This document shows positions 35,794 to 47,667 of a stretch of DNA of 64,000 nucleotides, piece after piece. This DNA is from Benincasa hispida. Taxonomy: Eukaryota > Streptophyta > Magnoliopsida > Cucurbitales > Cucurbitaceae. The translations under genes and the position numbers were made by a program. The notes under the pieces were generated by a model. It ran no database searches and had not been told where the DNA came from. It saw only the letters and a list, made by a program, of their open reading frames with translations. The DNA lies in the NCBI RefSeq assembly GCF_009727055.1, contig NC_052354.1:51819143-51883142 (forward strand). The letters are read 5' to 3'. Each line of letters begins with the position of its first letter. The first letter of the stretch is position 1.

Positions 35794-36334
35794 TAGGTAT
35801 GGCAACGGGGCCAGGGTGGAGTGGGGAGGGGAGGGGATGCACTCCCCATCCTGGTACCCGCAGGGTTTTTAATCCACATCTTCGCCCCATTCTCCATTTT
35901 GGGGGTCGGGGATTCGGGTCCCGTGGGGAAAAAGTCCCACTTTTTTATTTTTATTATTTATTATTTTAATTATTTAAATTAACTAAAATTAGTATTTATT
36001 TTGAAATTTAAATTTTATTTTAATAAATTAGTATCATTGTTACATATATTTGTTTAAATTGACAATTAAACAGTATTTAAATATTTTTTATTATAAGATT
36101 AATTAAGCTAACTAAAACAGTATCTTAGTAGTTTATATATATATATATATAAATTAAAAAAATCGGAGGGGTGGGGCGGGGATCGGATTTGGGTCGGGGA
36201 GGGGGGGATCCCCTCCCGTCCCGACTGGGCCTGATTTAATCTCCGGTTTGACCCTCATTACCCTGTCAAACGAGGGATATTCCATCACGATTGAGTCAGG
36301 GACTCGACCCTGGGGGGAATTTTTTCCATCCCTA
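35794..36334. mobile_element. hAT-family (Ac-like) MITE, 541 bp
   Basis: Flanked by the 8-base direct repeat GTTGCAAT (35786-35793 and 36335-36342), as made by hAT transposases. Ends are TAGGTATGGCAA and, inverted, TAGGGATGGAAA, matching the Ac/Ds-type TAGGGATG terminus. Both ends are strikingly G/C-rich (runs such as ggggaggggagg and ggggcggggatcgg), while the middle is AT-rich. No transposase; mobilised in trans if at all. Frames of 70-120 codons across it are chance products of the G-rich ends. Confidence 0.85.
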
Positions 36335-37727
36335 GTTGCAATGCTTGGCAACAACATTGTGATGTTAATATCTAACGTTGCGACCCTGATACCTAGTGTA
36401 GCAACGTTGTGTAGAGCTAGCGTAACGCTACGACAAAAAAAGTCATTGTAACTACGTTCTGGGTAGAGTGTTATTATACTTCGGACGTAAGATACGTGTG
36501 TAGGCAGTTGCCAGTTCATGACTCGAGCGGGAGTGGTTTGTTGTAGTTTCTGTATTATTTGAAATTTATGTATTTTTTATTATTTTAATTAATTAATTGA
36601 TATAATTTGTTTATATTGATTTAATTAATTTTTACGGGTACCAAAATTCGGTCTATTTTTCTATATATTTAATTCATGCATGTTATTTATTGTTAAATAT
36701 TATATTTTGCATAATGTATGTCATATAGTTTTAAAATCCCACCTTAGGATAAACACTATTTGTGCATCATATTTAATATAAGCATTATATTATATGGTTG
36801 AATGATCTTATAAGCATGCACATGCATCATACTTTAATATGAATGTCATATTATATGATGGATATGTATTATTTTCATTAGTGAGGTGATATAAATGTTA
36901 TATTAAATGATGAAAATGGTAATGCATTGAGCATGACATTACTTAGTAAATATAATTGTTATATTTTCTTAATGTTATTAGATGCATGTACTAGATTTTA
37001 ATGAAATATATTAAAATCTATAATTAAGAGTTGCATGCAAAAATAGGTCTTAATTAATTTTAAATAGTTTAAAACTAATTCATCTAGACTTATGTTAACA
37101 TATTTTTAAGATGATTAGAAATAGGTTCATCTTTTTTATTTGTTTTAATAGGATTACAATGAATGCAATAAAAGATTAAATTTATAAAATATTTGCCTAT
37201 AAGAGACCTTTGTCTAAGAAAGGTTTTGTCTAGGATTGGGGTATTTAAGTCGACGGAAACATAACACCCTACCTGGAAACTGACTTAGAAGGTGAATTAG
37301 ACAAATAATTTATAAGCATGCCATACATGATTAAATTTATTAAAATGTTTAATGAATTGTAGTCATAAATTGTTAAACTATCTAATGTAAGAGTTATATT
37401 GGGCCAATTTAACAATGGACTTAGATAAATTATTAGCCAAATTTACCTAAGTAATAAACCCTATGTTTGAAACACTTAGTGGGAGAAAAAAAGACATATA
37501 TGATATGCCGATTTCTTTTTACGTTTTTCCTAAAAGTTCATACCATGAGATCTATGCTTGGCCTCGCGACACTGTTTTGCTTGTGTCCCCTTACGGAAGG
37601 TATTTGCATAAGTCAATATCAAGTTGAATGGAGAAAGTGTTTATAGTAAGTGGGAGAGGAACATGTGTCAACACATTCCATGGTCTCCTTCATTAGTTTG
37701 ATAGTGAGATTTCATGATTGACCTTGT

Positions 37728-39747
37728 TGATGGAACAAACACATACGCAACGGAAGAAATAACGAATCTAAAGTACTCTAATTAGGTTAATTACAAAGGA
37801 TAAGCATGCAATTAAAACAAATAAAAAGGGGAAGAAGAAATACAACCATCGTAGTCCCAAAGCTTCTCCAAATTAGCTCCCATATCCTCACGAACGGTTT
37901 GTAGACCACCACGAGAGTCTTCCTAACTATTCTCCGACCTTAGAACGAGATGGTGGGATCCAGTGAGTGACTAATTTGGAGAGGGAAAAGCTAAATATTT
38001 GAAAGAAAATATTAATGAGATTATCACATAATCTCATAATTTTCCACTTGGCCAAGAGGTTTAAAACTCATTAAACTCTTCCTTTTAAATTCCATTACAT
38101 GCAAAACATGCAACTTTGTGTCTGATAAGAATTTGACACTAAAAAATCCACTAACTCAGTTAGATTTAGTGGGGTAAATGTCTTCAAATAAAGACAACAC
38201 TTTGCAATGCAAAAGATTGACATTTCCCACTCACAAATATTGGATCTTTCCACTAACTTGGTCAATGGTCAAAGTTTGACTCTCAAAGTCCAAAGTCAAC
38301 AAATTTGACTTTTTGACTTTCAAAGTCAAAAGTCAACAATTTGACTTTCATTGCATTTTAGACCTAGTCAACAATATTACTTTTAATGAATTTTGACCAA
38401 TTCCATTTTATTTTAAAATTAATTCTAATAATCAGTTTTAAAATTAAATTAAATTAATATTAAATTATTAATTAATTTAATTTAATATTAAATTCAACAC
38501 TAATCCAACTTGTATGAATCCTTATTCATAATCTTGATATTTAAATCTTATTTAAATATCTTCTATTTTCTCTCTCTTTATGTTTAATTCACAACTAAAC
38601 ATTAGGTAAAATATATCGTATATAATGCTTTGCTCCAAATGCTGAATTTGAACACTTCAAATTCGTTTGTCAAACTGTTCTAAGGTTTAGTCCGATATGA
38701 GCTAGTAGAGGGATCTCATGGACCTACAGATCATGGGCTCCAATGATCCACGATTAACCGGCTAAACTCTTTAACCTAATTAACCACCATTCGTTAACTA
38801 CCGGGTCACTCCACTAAAGCCCAGTAGTTGCACTTCCCTCACTGTAGATATATTATGTCCACTTAATATAACCATGATTAGTAAGTAACCCCTCACAGGT
38901 TGTTTGTAATAACGACTGGGTCAAAAGCTGTTTTACCCCTGAGATTACATCTTGCTTCTTAAGTCCCACTGATCATCTAATGAATAATTGGTTTGTGATC
39001 CAATCACTAAACTGAGTCCCTCTCGGGCCAATGAGAGGATGTGACCCCTTGTTCAAGACCCAAAGTCAGCACTTAAGGGAATAACCTCTCTACTATCCCT
39101 AAAAATGGATAGGAGTGAATTTTGTCTCACACCCTATGTCCCTAGCTATCTACCCGATCTTACCCCTGAAATGGAGGCTTATTGAGCCGGCACAGTTAAG
39201 CCAACACTCACCCATGTAAGTCTAAGAATAATCCCAAATAAACAGGAGTTCATAGTTAGCTCAGGATTAAGGTCAAGTTACCTAGGTCATTGCTTTGAAA
39301 TAGTCAATCTTAAACAGTAAATAATGTGATAAAGTAAGAGTGACTTAATTCTTGATCTGATCTTATACAAACTCATTGCATAGGACGCCCTCACTTCTCA
39401 TGTCAATACATGGATGAATCAGGATTACTTCGTTTATAGCACTTTACAACAAATTGTAACAACTACAAAGTGATCCGCATCCGATAGTGTTATTAGAATA
39501 AGGTACCCAGCCTTATTCGTATATTATGGACCATTTTGGCTATTTATTGAACTTGATCCACTCTTATGTCTCTATATAAAGTTCATGTATTTAACTTCAT
39601 GGATCTTTAGTTTATTGAATTTAGTCTTTATAAGTGCAATTCACATATTCAACAACAGTTTATTGAATAAACGTTAATAATATCTTTATTGATAATAGAA
39701 TATATTTAACATTATAAACTGCGAGTTTTAGGACATACAACCCAACA
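37728..39747 (-). repeat. Solo copia LTR B in element A's leader
   Basis: On the minus strand it begins TGTTGGGTTGTATGTCC and ends TTGTTCCATCA, about 2.02 kb, with the same block order as LTR A. There is no internal region on either side, and leader sequence of element A resumes after it, so it is a solo LTR left by recombination. A clean 5-base target duplication is not visible (flanks CTTGT and CTCAA). Confidence 0.75.
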
Positions 39748-40170
39748 CTCAAGGCATCGTTTGTTTATATCCCCCTACGGAAGGTTTTGCATTCAATTAA
39801 ACTCAAACTCCAATGATGGATAGGGTCGCTTTAGTTTTTCCTTACGGCTGGCTCATTAAGGCAAAACTTTTGGATCTAAAATGAAGGGTCACACTTACGA
39901 GAAATTGTTAGGCAAGTTAATAATTTCTTGACCAAATCAATAGTGACTAATTATTATAGGAAAAAGAGTTAGTTTGATATAATAATTGGTTAAGAGTCTC
40001 TCAATTTAATGAGTTGACTGACCACCCTATAGTGGCTTTTATCCTAATTCACTAAAGCATCATTGTAAAATTAGATGTCATATAGAGTATATTAAAATTT
40101 TGCTAAACTTGATTGGTTTCAAAGGGTTATGCATGTATCGAATATAAATAATTTATTTGGTTTCAGCAAA

Positions 40171-40790
40171 CTTCATAGTGACTAACACTACAATTAATCT
40201 TCTAAGTGCCGATAAATTAACTGATGATAACTACACTACCTGGAAAAAAAACACGATTAATACTATTATCATTATTAACGACTTTAGATTTGTCTTCCTA
40301 GAGGAATGTCCTCCGCCCCCTGCTAATGCATCATGAAATGTTCGGGATGCATATGAGAGGTGGGTGAAGGCAAACAAAAAGGTCAGAACATACATTTTTG
40401 CTAGCTTAACTAAAGTCTTGGCAAAGAAACATGAACCCATGGTCAATGCACGCCAGATTATGGATTCATTGTGTGATAAGTTTGGACAACCATCTTCACA
40501 GATCAAGCACGATGTTCTGAAGTTCATTTTAAATGCCTGCATGAACGGGGGGACCTTAGTGCAAGAACATGTTCTCAATATGATGGCCCACTTTAACGTG
40601 GCGGAAATGAACGAGGTTGTCATTGATGAGGCTAGTCAAGTTAGGTTTATTCTATACAATCCTGTACTAATGTTGTTATGAACTAGTTAGACCACACCCT
40701 CACCACCCTCCTCAACGAGCTACAAACTTTTAAGTCCCTGATGAAAGTCAAAGGACAGAAAGGAAAGGAAAATGTTGCCACTAAAGAAAT
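40171..40790 (+). pseudogene. Element A gag
   Basis: Begins near 40165 without an obvious ATG and reads SADKLTDDNYTTWKK, FRFVFLEECPPPPANAS, then from 40364 an open stretch of 105 codons: KVRTYIFASLTKVLAKKHEP, ARQIMDSLCDKFGQPSSQIK, VQEHVLNMMAHFNVAEMNE, a UBN2-type gag. A stop at 40681 and further stops follow; the reading ends where element C is inserted near 40797. Parallel to the gag at 1243-2140 in the first fragment. Confidence 0.8.
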
Positions 40791-42277
40791 CAATTTCCCA
40801 CAGCGGAAGCGAATGATTGCTTGTGTCAGTGGATTCAATTTTGGAATAACTTAAAATAAAGAGAAGAAAGAGTGCAAAGAACAAATAACAACTAAACATG
40901 CTTTTTTAATTCAAAGAAAGGAAAGAGAGAACACTTATCCTTGAAGAAATTGTTCTTCTCACGAACTCCTCTAACAAAACTCACAAACACAACAAGCACG
41001 AATATAGTAGAGCCTCCAACAATGAACACCACCACAAGAGACCTCCTCACTATTCTCAAGGTGAGAAATCAAGGCAGAGATGTGGACTTGCCTTTTTAAT
41101 TTTGGTGAGGGAAAAAAGGGAATTTTTGAAAGAAATCTTATAGAGAGGAAGAAGATGGAATTGCACTGAGAGAACTCAATTGTGTTTCACATAATGAACT
41201 CGTTACAACTTTGCCTTTTCCTATATATGAGATATAAGGGGATTTATAAAATAGTTCCATTCACAACGTGAAATAACTTTTAAGGGAGTTATTTTACAAT
41301 TTAATTATATAATATTAATATGATTAAATAAAACTATATATTATATTACATATAATAACCTATAGTTTATATTATATCACATATAATATAAACTAACTTT
41401 ATATTCTCTCATATAACTTATAGTTTTAATAGGAATAATATTCACATTAATTTTAATGTATAGTTCAAATATTTATCTCTCTCATTAAACTTCCCAATAC
41501 ATTATATTAATTGTATCTCTTATAATTAATTTTCCTTAATTAATTTGAATAATTCAAATTAATCCAAAATTAATTGATTTTCCTTAAACCCTTATTGAGC
41601 TAAGAAGGACCTTATGGACCTACAGATTAAAAACTCAGTTGATACAAAAATTAATTAAACTCTTTAACTAAATTAATCAATATTCATCAACTGCTAGTCA
41701 CTCCACTAAAGACCGACAGCTGCACTCTTCGCACTGTAGATATATTTTTGTGCTCATTGGATATAACAAATCAACAGTAAGTTGATTTTTCATAAATCAC
41801 TCATAACTATAGTTGGATAAAAATTGGATCAAAATTATCGTTTTACCATTGTAGTTACGTCGAACTTCTAAAGTACAATTGATCCTCTAATACATAATTA
41901 GTCATAGTCCAAAAATAATTAAACCTCTTTTGTCCAATGAGAGGGTAAGGCACCTCATTGTTCAAGACACAGAAACAGTCTTTAAGGGAGCTCTACTTAC
42001 CCTATGCAATGAAAAGGAGTGAATTCCTTGTTGTGTAGTCGTGTTTCCAGCTCCCCACTCGGAAAAATCCCTAAAACGGTAGGCTTATTGAGTCAGCAAA
42101 TCCGGCCACTCTCACCCATATAAATCAAAGGACCATTCTCATAGGCAGAAGTTCACAACTCACTCAGGATTAAGATCAAGTCACCTGTAATTATCCTAGT
42201 GAAATGTAAGTTTCTTCAAGTAACGATGTTATAAAGAGAGACTAATCATTTCGTTGTTCGATCTTATACAAACTCTT

Positions 42278-42525
42278 TGTTGAAATGCCTTGAATATGTT
42301 TGTTGGCGCTTCGAACAACCAAGTACGGGGATCTCGCTAATTCTCTCTAACCCTAGAGGCGTCGTTTTGATGTAATTTCTGAAAAACATTCTCTCAAATA
42401 ATATTATTCTCCCTCTACCCGTGGACGTAGCTAACACACTGTTAGTAAACCACGTATATTTGTGTGTCAAACTTCTCTATTTCTACGTTCCTTTTTTGTG
42501 TTCTTTAATTATCGATTTCGTAACA
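42278..42525 (+). repeat. 5' LTR of element T
   Basis: 248 bp from TGTTGAAATG to GATTTCGTAACA. From 'ctctctaaccctagaggcg' on it matches the 3' LTR with scattered changes. The first 75 bases barely match the 3' LTR. Confidence 0.85.
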
Positions 42526-42528
42526 AAC

Positions 42529-42540
42529 TGGTATCAGAGC
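42529..42540 (+). promoter_or_regulatory. Primer binding site of element T
   Basis: TGGTATCAGAGC, the exact complement of the initiator Met-tRNA end, three bases after the LTR. Confidence 0.9.
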
Positions 42541-42587
42541 CTTGTTAGGGTTTTTTCAAAATTTCGCATTTGTTCGGCAATTGAAGA

Positions 42588-43290
42588 TGTCTGGCATGAA
42601 CGTAAAGATCGACAAATTTATCGGGAGGAACAATTTTGGTTTATGGCAGATCAAGATGTGATCCCTGCTAAAGCAGCAGGGGCTGTGGGCACCGTTGACG
42701 GGTAAGTCAAAGAAGGCTGCCGTGGATGACGAAGAGTGGCAGACTTTTGAGGAGAAGGCTCATTCGACGATCATGTTATGTTTGGCTGATGACGTCATCA
42801 TCGAGGTAGTAAATGAAGAAACTATCACTGGTCTTTGGTTGAAGTCTGAAAGCCTCTTTAACCAAGAAGTTGTTTCTGAAGAAACGTCTGTATCATCTAC
42901 GTATGCAGGAAGGTACGTCTCTACGAGACCATTTTGATCAATTAAATAAATTTTATTAGATCTGCGTAACGTAGAGTTTAAGGTTGATGATGAGGATGCT
43001 GCCCTAATTCTGTTGACATCTTGGCCCCCGTCGTATGAGACTTTCGTTGACTCGTATATTGGAGAGAAAGAAACTCTATCCTTAGAAGATACAAAGTCCA
43101 CGTTGCTTATGAGAGAGGACCGTCAGAATGCAAGAAGTTCAGTTACAGAAAGTCAGGCATCTGGGTTAGCTGCTACAGGGAGTAAGGGACATATGAATTC
43201 TAGTAAGTAGAAGTCGAACCAAAATAAAAGGTCTTCGAAGTCAAAGGGTTCTAGATCAGATGATATTTGTAACTACAGTAAAGAAAATGG
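42588..43290 (+). pseudogene. Element T gag, frameshifted
   Basis: Starts ATG at 42588 (MSGMNVKIDKFIGRNNF, GLWQIKM) and hits TGA at 42660. One frame over it continues QGLWAPLTGKSKK and, at 42695-42881, EEWQTFEEKAHSTIMLCLAD, then again shifts; 43013-43200 gives PPSYETFVDSYIGEKETLS. The zinc knuckle near 43260 is incomplete (DDICNY, then lost), so nucleic-acid binding would be impaired. Confidence 0.8.
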
Positions 43291-43440
43291 GCTCTGTTGC
43301 ACAAGTTGAGATTGATTTTGAATGGGCTCTGTTGCACAAGGGTCCTAAGATAAAAAGGAATTGGGAAAATAAGGAAAAGAGTGACAAAAGGGAAGCATCT
43401 GCCTCTGTTGCACAAGTTAAGATTGATTTTGAAGAAGTCG
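43290..43440 (+). repeat. Short phrase repeated three times in gag-protease linker
   Basis: The word CTCTGTTGCACAAG occurs at about 43292, 43327 and 43403, two of them followed by 'gattgattttgaa'. It gives a repeated SVAQV-IDFE peptide and replaces the end of the zinc knuckle. Looks like local duplication, possibly from template slipping in reverse transcription. Confidence 0.8.
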
Positions 43441-43700
43441 AGATCGATTCTGAAGGAGATCTAGCTTTAGTTGTGAATCAACAGTCACATTCTGATGATA
43501 TGTGGGTTCTTGATTCTGGGGCATCTTATCATATGTGCCCAAATAGAGAGTGGTTCTCAACCTATCAGCAAATAGATGGAGGGAATGTTAGCATGGCTAA
43601 TGGTGTTGTGTGCAAGATAGTTGGAATCGGCTCAGTCAAGATATGAACATATAATGGTGCCTTCTACACTTTAAAAGAGGTTAGGCATGTTCCACTAATG
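43440..43700 (+). pseudogene. Element T protease
   Basis: Reads MWVLDSGASYHMCPNREWFS with an intact D-S-G active site, then VSMANGVVCKIVGIGSVKI and a TGA at 43645. The flanking sequence is recognisable but the frame is closed, so the protease cannot be joined to pol. Confidence 0.85.
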
Positions 43701-44970
43701 AAGAAGAGTTTGATATCCTTTAGTGTACTCGATAGCAAAGGTTATAGTTTTGAAGGTAAAGGTGGAGCAATGTATATCTATAAGGGTTCTGAGGTAGTTC
43801 TGAAAGGCATTAAGCGTGGAACACTGTATTTTCTATTAGGTTCCACAATAATAGGTCATGTTGTTGTTGCATCATCAGTCGTTCACAAGGATGATATGAC
43901 TAAGTTATGGCATATGAGACTTGGTCATATGAGTGAAAAAAGAGATGCAAATTCTGTCAAAAAGAGATCTTCTTTGTGGGCACAAGGTGTAGGATTTTGA
44001 ATTTTTTGAACACTGTGTATTTGCAAAACTTCATCACAGCAAGTTTCCAAGAGGTGTTCATCGTACAAAAGAGACACTTGATTATATTCATTCAGACTGT
44101 TGGGGACCTTCCAAAGTTGAATATATTGGAGGCAGTAGGTATTTTTTGTTGATAATTGATGATTACTCATGAATGACTTGGGTTTTTATGATGAAACATA
44201 AAAGTGAAGCCTTCAAGAATTTCAAGCAGTGGAAGATACTGATTGAAACTCAAACTAGGAAGAAGATCAAAAGGTTGCGAACTGATAATGGTCTAGAATT
44301 TTGTGGATCTGAATTTAATGAGTTCTGTAAAGCTAAGGGGATTGTTCGCCATCACACTATTAGGAATACTCCACAACAAAATGGGGTTGCAGAACATATG
44401 AATAAGATGTTTTTGGCGAGAGCAAGATGCATGCTCTCTAATGCAGGGTTGGCTAGAAAGTTTTGGGCAGAAGCAGTAAATACATCATGTTATTTGATCA
44501 ATCGTGGACCTCACACAGCTATTGATTGTAAAACACCTTATGAGATGTCGTCTGGTAAGCCTGCAGATTATTCTTTATTAAAAGTTTTTTGTTGTACTTT
44601 CTACTATCATGTTAATAAGGGTAAATTAGAACCGAGAGCTAAAAAAGGTATATTTGTGGGTTTTGGGGATGGAGTTAAAGGATATAGAGTCTATTCACCT
44701 TCTGAGAATAGAGTCATACTTAGTAGGACTGTGATATTTGATGAAAATTCCATGCTTAACTCAACTGTAAAGCCTTTTGTGACGTCTACTAATGTGGGAG
44801 AAAGTAGTAATGTTGATAAACAGGTGGAGATGCAATTCACTTCAGCTGTGAATGAATTAAAACATCAAGGTGGAAAAGATCAACACGTTACTACAGAAAC
44901 TAATGTGCAACCAGAAATTAATGTGCCTAGAACGTCCAAAGTTGCTTTGCCTGAGAATTCTAGATCATGA
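43698..44970 (+). pseudogene. Element T pre-integrase and integrase
   Basis: Pre-integrase: ISFSVLDSKGYSFEGKGG to LWHMRLGHMSEK (zinc-site His residues). After a frame change the integrase core follows: first Asp in HSDCWGPSKVEYIGG near 44095, second Asp in RLRTDNGLEFCGSEF near 44280, Glu in PQQNGVAEHMNK near 44390. A TGA lies at 44170 where copia proteins normally have Arg. The C-terminal part (AKKGIFVGFGDGVKGYRV, VILSRTVIFDENS) is intact to 44970. Confidence 0.88.
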
Positions 44971-45027
44971 GTAGATCAACCAAGTATAGCTCATGATAGA
45001 ACTAGAATAGTTGGTGTTGGACCTCCT

Positions 45028-46641
45028 ATGAGGTATGGTTTTAAAGATATGGTTACTTTTACGTTGCAGGTTGCTGAAGAGGTAGATCCTCATGAGCCAT
45101 CCACTTATAGAAAAGCTGTGTCATGTGGTGAGTCTGCTAAATGGCTTGCTGCTATGGAGGATGAGATGGAATCTTTTGACAAAAATCAGACTTGGGAATT
45201 AGTTAAACGACCTAAGAAGAGAAAAATTGTCACTTGTAAATGGGTCTTCAAGAAAAAGGAGGAAATATCACCTTCAGAGGGCATTAAATATAAAGCTCGA
45301 GTTGTTGCTAGAGGGTTCACACAAAGGGAAGAAGTTGATTATAATGAGATCTTCTCACCAGTAGTCAGACATACTTCTATCAGGGTGTTACTAGCTATAG
45401 TAGCACATCATAGTTTGGAACTTAAACAACTAGATGTGAAGACAACTTTCTTACATGGAGAGTTGGAGGAAGAGATTTATATGACCCAACCAGATGGGTT
45501 CCAATGTCCAGGTAAAGAAGATTATGTTTGCAAGTTGAAGAAATCTTTGTATGGGTTAAAGTAGTCTCCAAGGTAGTGGTACAAACGATTTGATAGCTAC
45601 ATGATTGGATTTGGCTATAACAGGAGTCCATATGATTGTTGTGTATATTATAACAAAGCTGATGATGGTTTGATGATTTATCTACTTTTATATGTAGATG
45701 ATATGCTCATAGCTGCAAAGTCCAAGTCTGATATTCTAAAATTGAAGAATCTTCTCAGTGCTGAGTTTGATATGAGGGATTTGGGTGCTCCTAAAAAAAT
45801 TTTGGGTATGGAGATTTATAGGGACAAAGATAAGAATTAGCTCTTCTTGTCGCTGAAATGATATATTCAGAAAATATTGTCCAGGTTTGGTATGTCATCA
45901 GCTAAGCCTATAGATACTCCTAGTGCTGTAATTGTTCGTTTGTCATCTGTGCTTTGACCACAGTCTAAAGCTCAGAAGGAGTACATGTCTCGAGTTCCTT
46001 ATGCTAGTGTAGTGAGAAGTTTGATGTATGCTATGGTCTGTACTATGCCTCATCTTGCCCATGTCTTTAGTGTTGTCAGCAGGTTCATGGGTTAACCTAG
46101 GAAGGAGCATTGGCAAGTCGTTAAAAGAATTTTTCGTTACCTTAGAGGTACATCTGATGTTGGTCTTGTTTATGGGAATTGCACAGAATGTTTGGTGACT
46201 GGTTATTCTGATTCTGACTATGTTAGAGATGTTGATAGTAAGAGGTCTATGACTGGCTATGTGTTCACTCTAGGTGGTTCTGTTGTTAGTTGGAAGGCAA
46301 CCTTACTGCCTACAGTTACTTTGTCTACTAATGAAGCAGAGTACATGGCCTTGACAGAAGCTGCTAAAGAAGGAATATGGCTGAGGGGGTTAATTAGTGA
46401 TCTTGGTTTGCATCATGACCAAGCTATTGTATATTGTGATAGTTTGAGTGCAATATGCCTAGCTAATGATCAAGTTCATCATGAGAGAACTAAGCACATA
46501 AATGTAAGATATCAATTCTTAAAAGGTGAGTAGAGAGTTAAAGTGATGAAAATTGGTACTGCTGATAACCCTGCTGATATGTTCACCAAACCGGTTCCAC
46601 AAGGCAAGTTCCAACATTGTTTGGACTTGCTGAATGTTTGA
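45028..46641 (+). pseudogene. Element T reverse transcriptase and RNase H
   Basis: RT: TWELVKRPKKRKIVTCKWVF, KARVVARGFTQREEVDYNEI, LKQLDVKTTFLHGELEEEI, KKSLYGLK then TAG at 45562 where Gln is usual, and the catalytic LLLYVDDMLIAAKSK near 45700. Stops near 45840, 45955 and 46093 split the thumb region. RNase H: GYSDSDYVRDVDSKRSMTGY, VSWKATLLPTVTLSTNEAEY, YCDSLSAICLAND, ending [13 protein letters not shown] near 46600. All catalytic residues are visible, but no long frame remains. Confidence 0.9.
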
Positions 46642-46760
46642 ATTATTAGTGGTTCTCTTTGTGGAACACTTTGTGGCATGAGGGAGAGGTCTGGGTACAT
46701 CTGGCGATATTGATTTATGTTGCATTTGGTACATCTGTTATCTGGGAGAGAATTCAAGTC

Positions 46761-46770
46761 AAGGTGGAGA
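46761..46770 (+). promoter_or_regulatory. Polypurine tract of element T
   Basis: AAGGTGGAGA directly ahead of the 3' LTR. Confidence 0.75.
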
Positions 46771-47031
46771 TTTCGTATTCAGCATATTTATTTATTTGTA
46801 GTTATTTATGTTTTTGACCCTAGGGTTTAGAGTAGTGCACTATATAAACTCTCTAACCCTAGAGGCGCCATTTTGATGTAATTTCTTAAAAACATTCTCT
46901 CAAATAATATTGTTCTCCCTCTGCCCGAGGACGTAATTAACACACTGTTAATGAACCGTGTATATCTGTGTGTCGATCTTCTCTATCTTTATGTTCCTTT
47001 GTTGTATTCTTTAATTGTCGATTTCGTAACA
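46771..47031 (+). repeat. 3' LTR of element T
   Basis: About 261 bp ending GATTTCGTAACA. It contains a TATA word (ctatataaac near 46840) just before the block shared with the 5' LTR. Its first base is set by the polypurine tract. Confidence 0.8.
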
Positions 47032-47395
47032 CTCTTTATATAGGATACCTTCACTCACATGTCTCCACATGAATAATCATGATCAGATCATTTGTACAAC
47101 AATTGTAACAATTACAAAGTGGGTCGTATCCCTAGTGTCATAAGGATAAGGTACCTAGCCTTATCCATCTACTATTGACCTTTCAAATTATTACTCAAAT
47201 GTGATCCACTTGTATGTGACCACATAGATATTTAAGCTACATTAAATAATTTGGAATCTTAGTCTATTGGTTTTGGGTTAATGCAACTAAATGTAAAAAA
47301 AAAAAATAACACTTTATTTTATTAAATAAATAATTCATTTGTACAAATAATTTACAAACTACAAAACCACGAGATTTAGGGCATCAACCCTAAAA

Positions 47396-47410
47396 ATCTC
47401 CCACTTGTTC
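47396..47410 (-). promoter_or_regulatory. Polypurine tract of element C
   Basis: Minus strand gaacaagtgggagat, then the LTR start block AGGGTTGATGCCC. Confidence 0.75.
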
Positions 47411-47667
47411 TAAAGTTAGTGAGGTGTACAAATACAAAGTATAAACAGAGTGCAGAACACAAAACAATAAACTAAGGCATACATTATGCGTCCAATAACA
47501 TCTCCCACTTGCCCAAGACTAGATGATGCATATCTCGTAGATGCAGACTCTCTAGACTCTCTAGGTGATCCTTAAACACGTTAGCCATGAGAGCCTTTGT
47601 AAATGAATCAACAACATTGTGCTCCAATGATCTTCATGATGATCACGTCCCCTTGAGTCATAATCTC

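Larger units (their letters stand above)
35443..40170 (+). other. Untranslated leader of element A, with two insertions
   Basis: The leader matches that at 1-1240 from about 36980 on. Around 35720-36430 (apart from the inserted MITE) it is rich in the word GTTGC and its complement GCAAC ('agcgttgctatg', 'acgttgcaacacag', 'cttggcaacaac', 'aacgttgcgacc'), which may fold or act as a packaging signal. No protein frame is evident. It is interrupted at 35794-36334 and 37728-39747. Confidence 0.6.
42278..47031 (+). mobile_element. Copia element T, nearly complete (TNT1-like)
   Basis: A 4754-bp Ty1/copia element with both LTRs, primer site, gag, protease, integrase, RT, RNase H, polypurine tract, and a perfect 5-base target duplication CTCTT (42273-42277 and 47032-47036). 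Domain order GAG-PR-IN-RT-RH is copia, and the start MSGMNVKIDKFIGRNNF with LDSGASYHMC protease resembles TNT1-type (Tork-like) elements. The polyprotein has many stops, several at expected Gln or Arg codons, and the LTRs differ at roughly a tenth of the shared sites by eye, so it is old and inactive. Confidence 0.9.

Noticed and set aside
35606..36519. Pro/Gly-rich frames around the hAT MITE
   Set aside because: They arise from G-rich MITE ends and leader; no motif, start context or second exon.
37725..39752. Target duplication for solo LTR B
   Set aside because: Neither CTTGT/CTCAA nor shifted windows match, so none is claimed.
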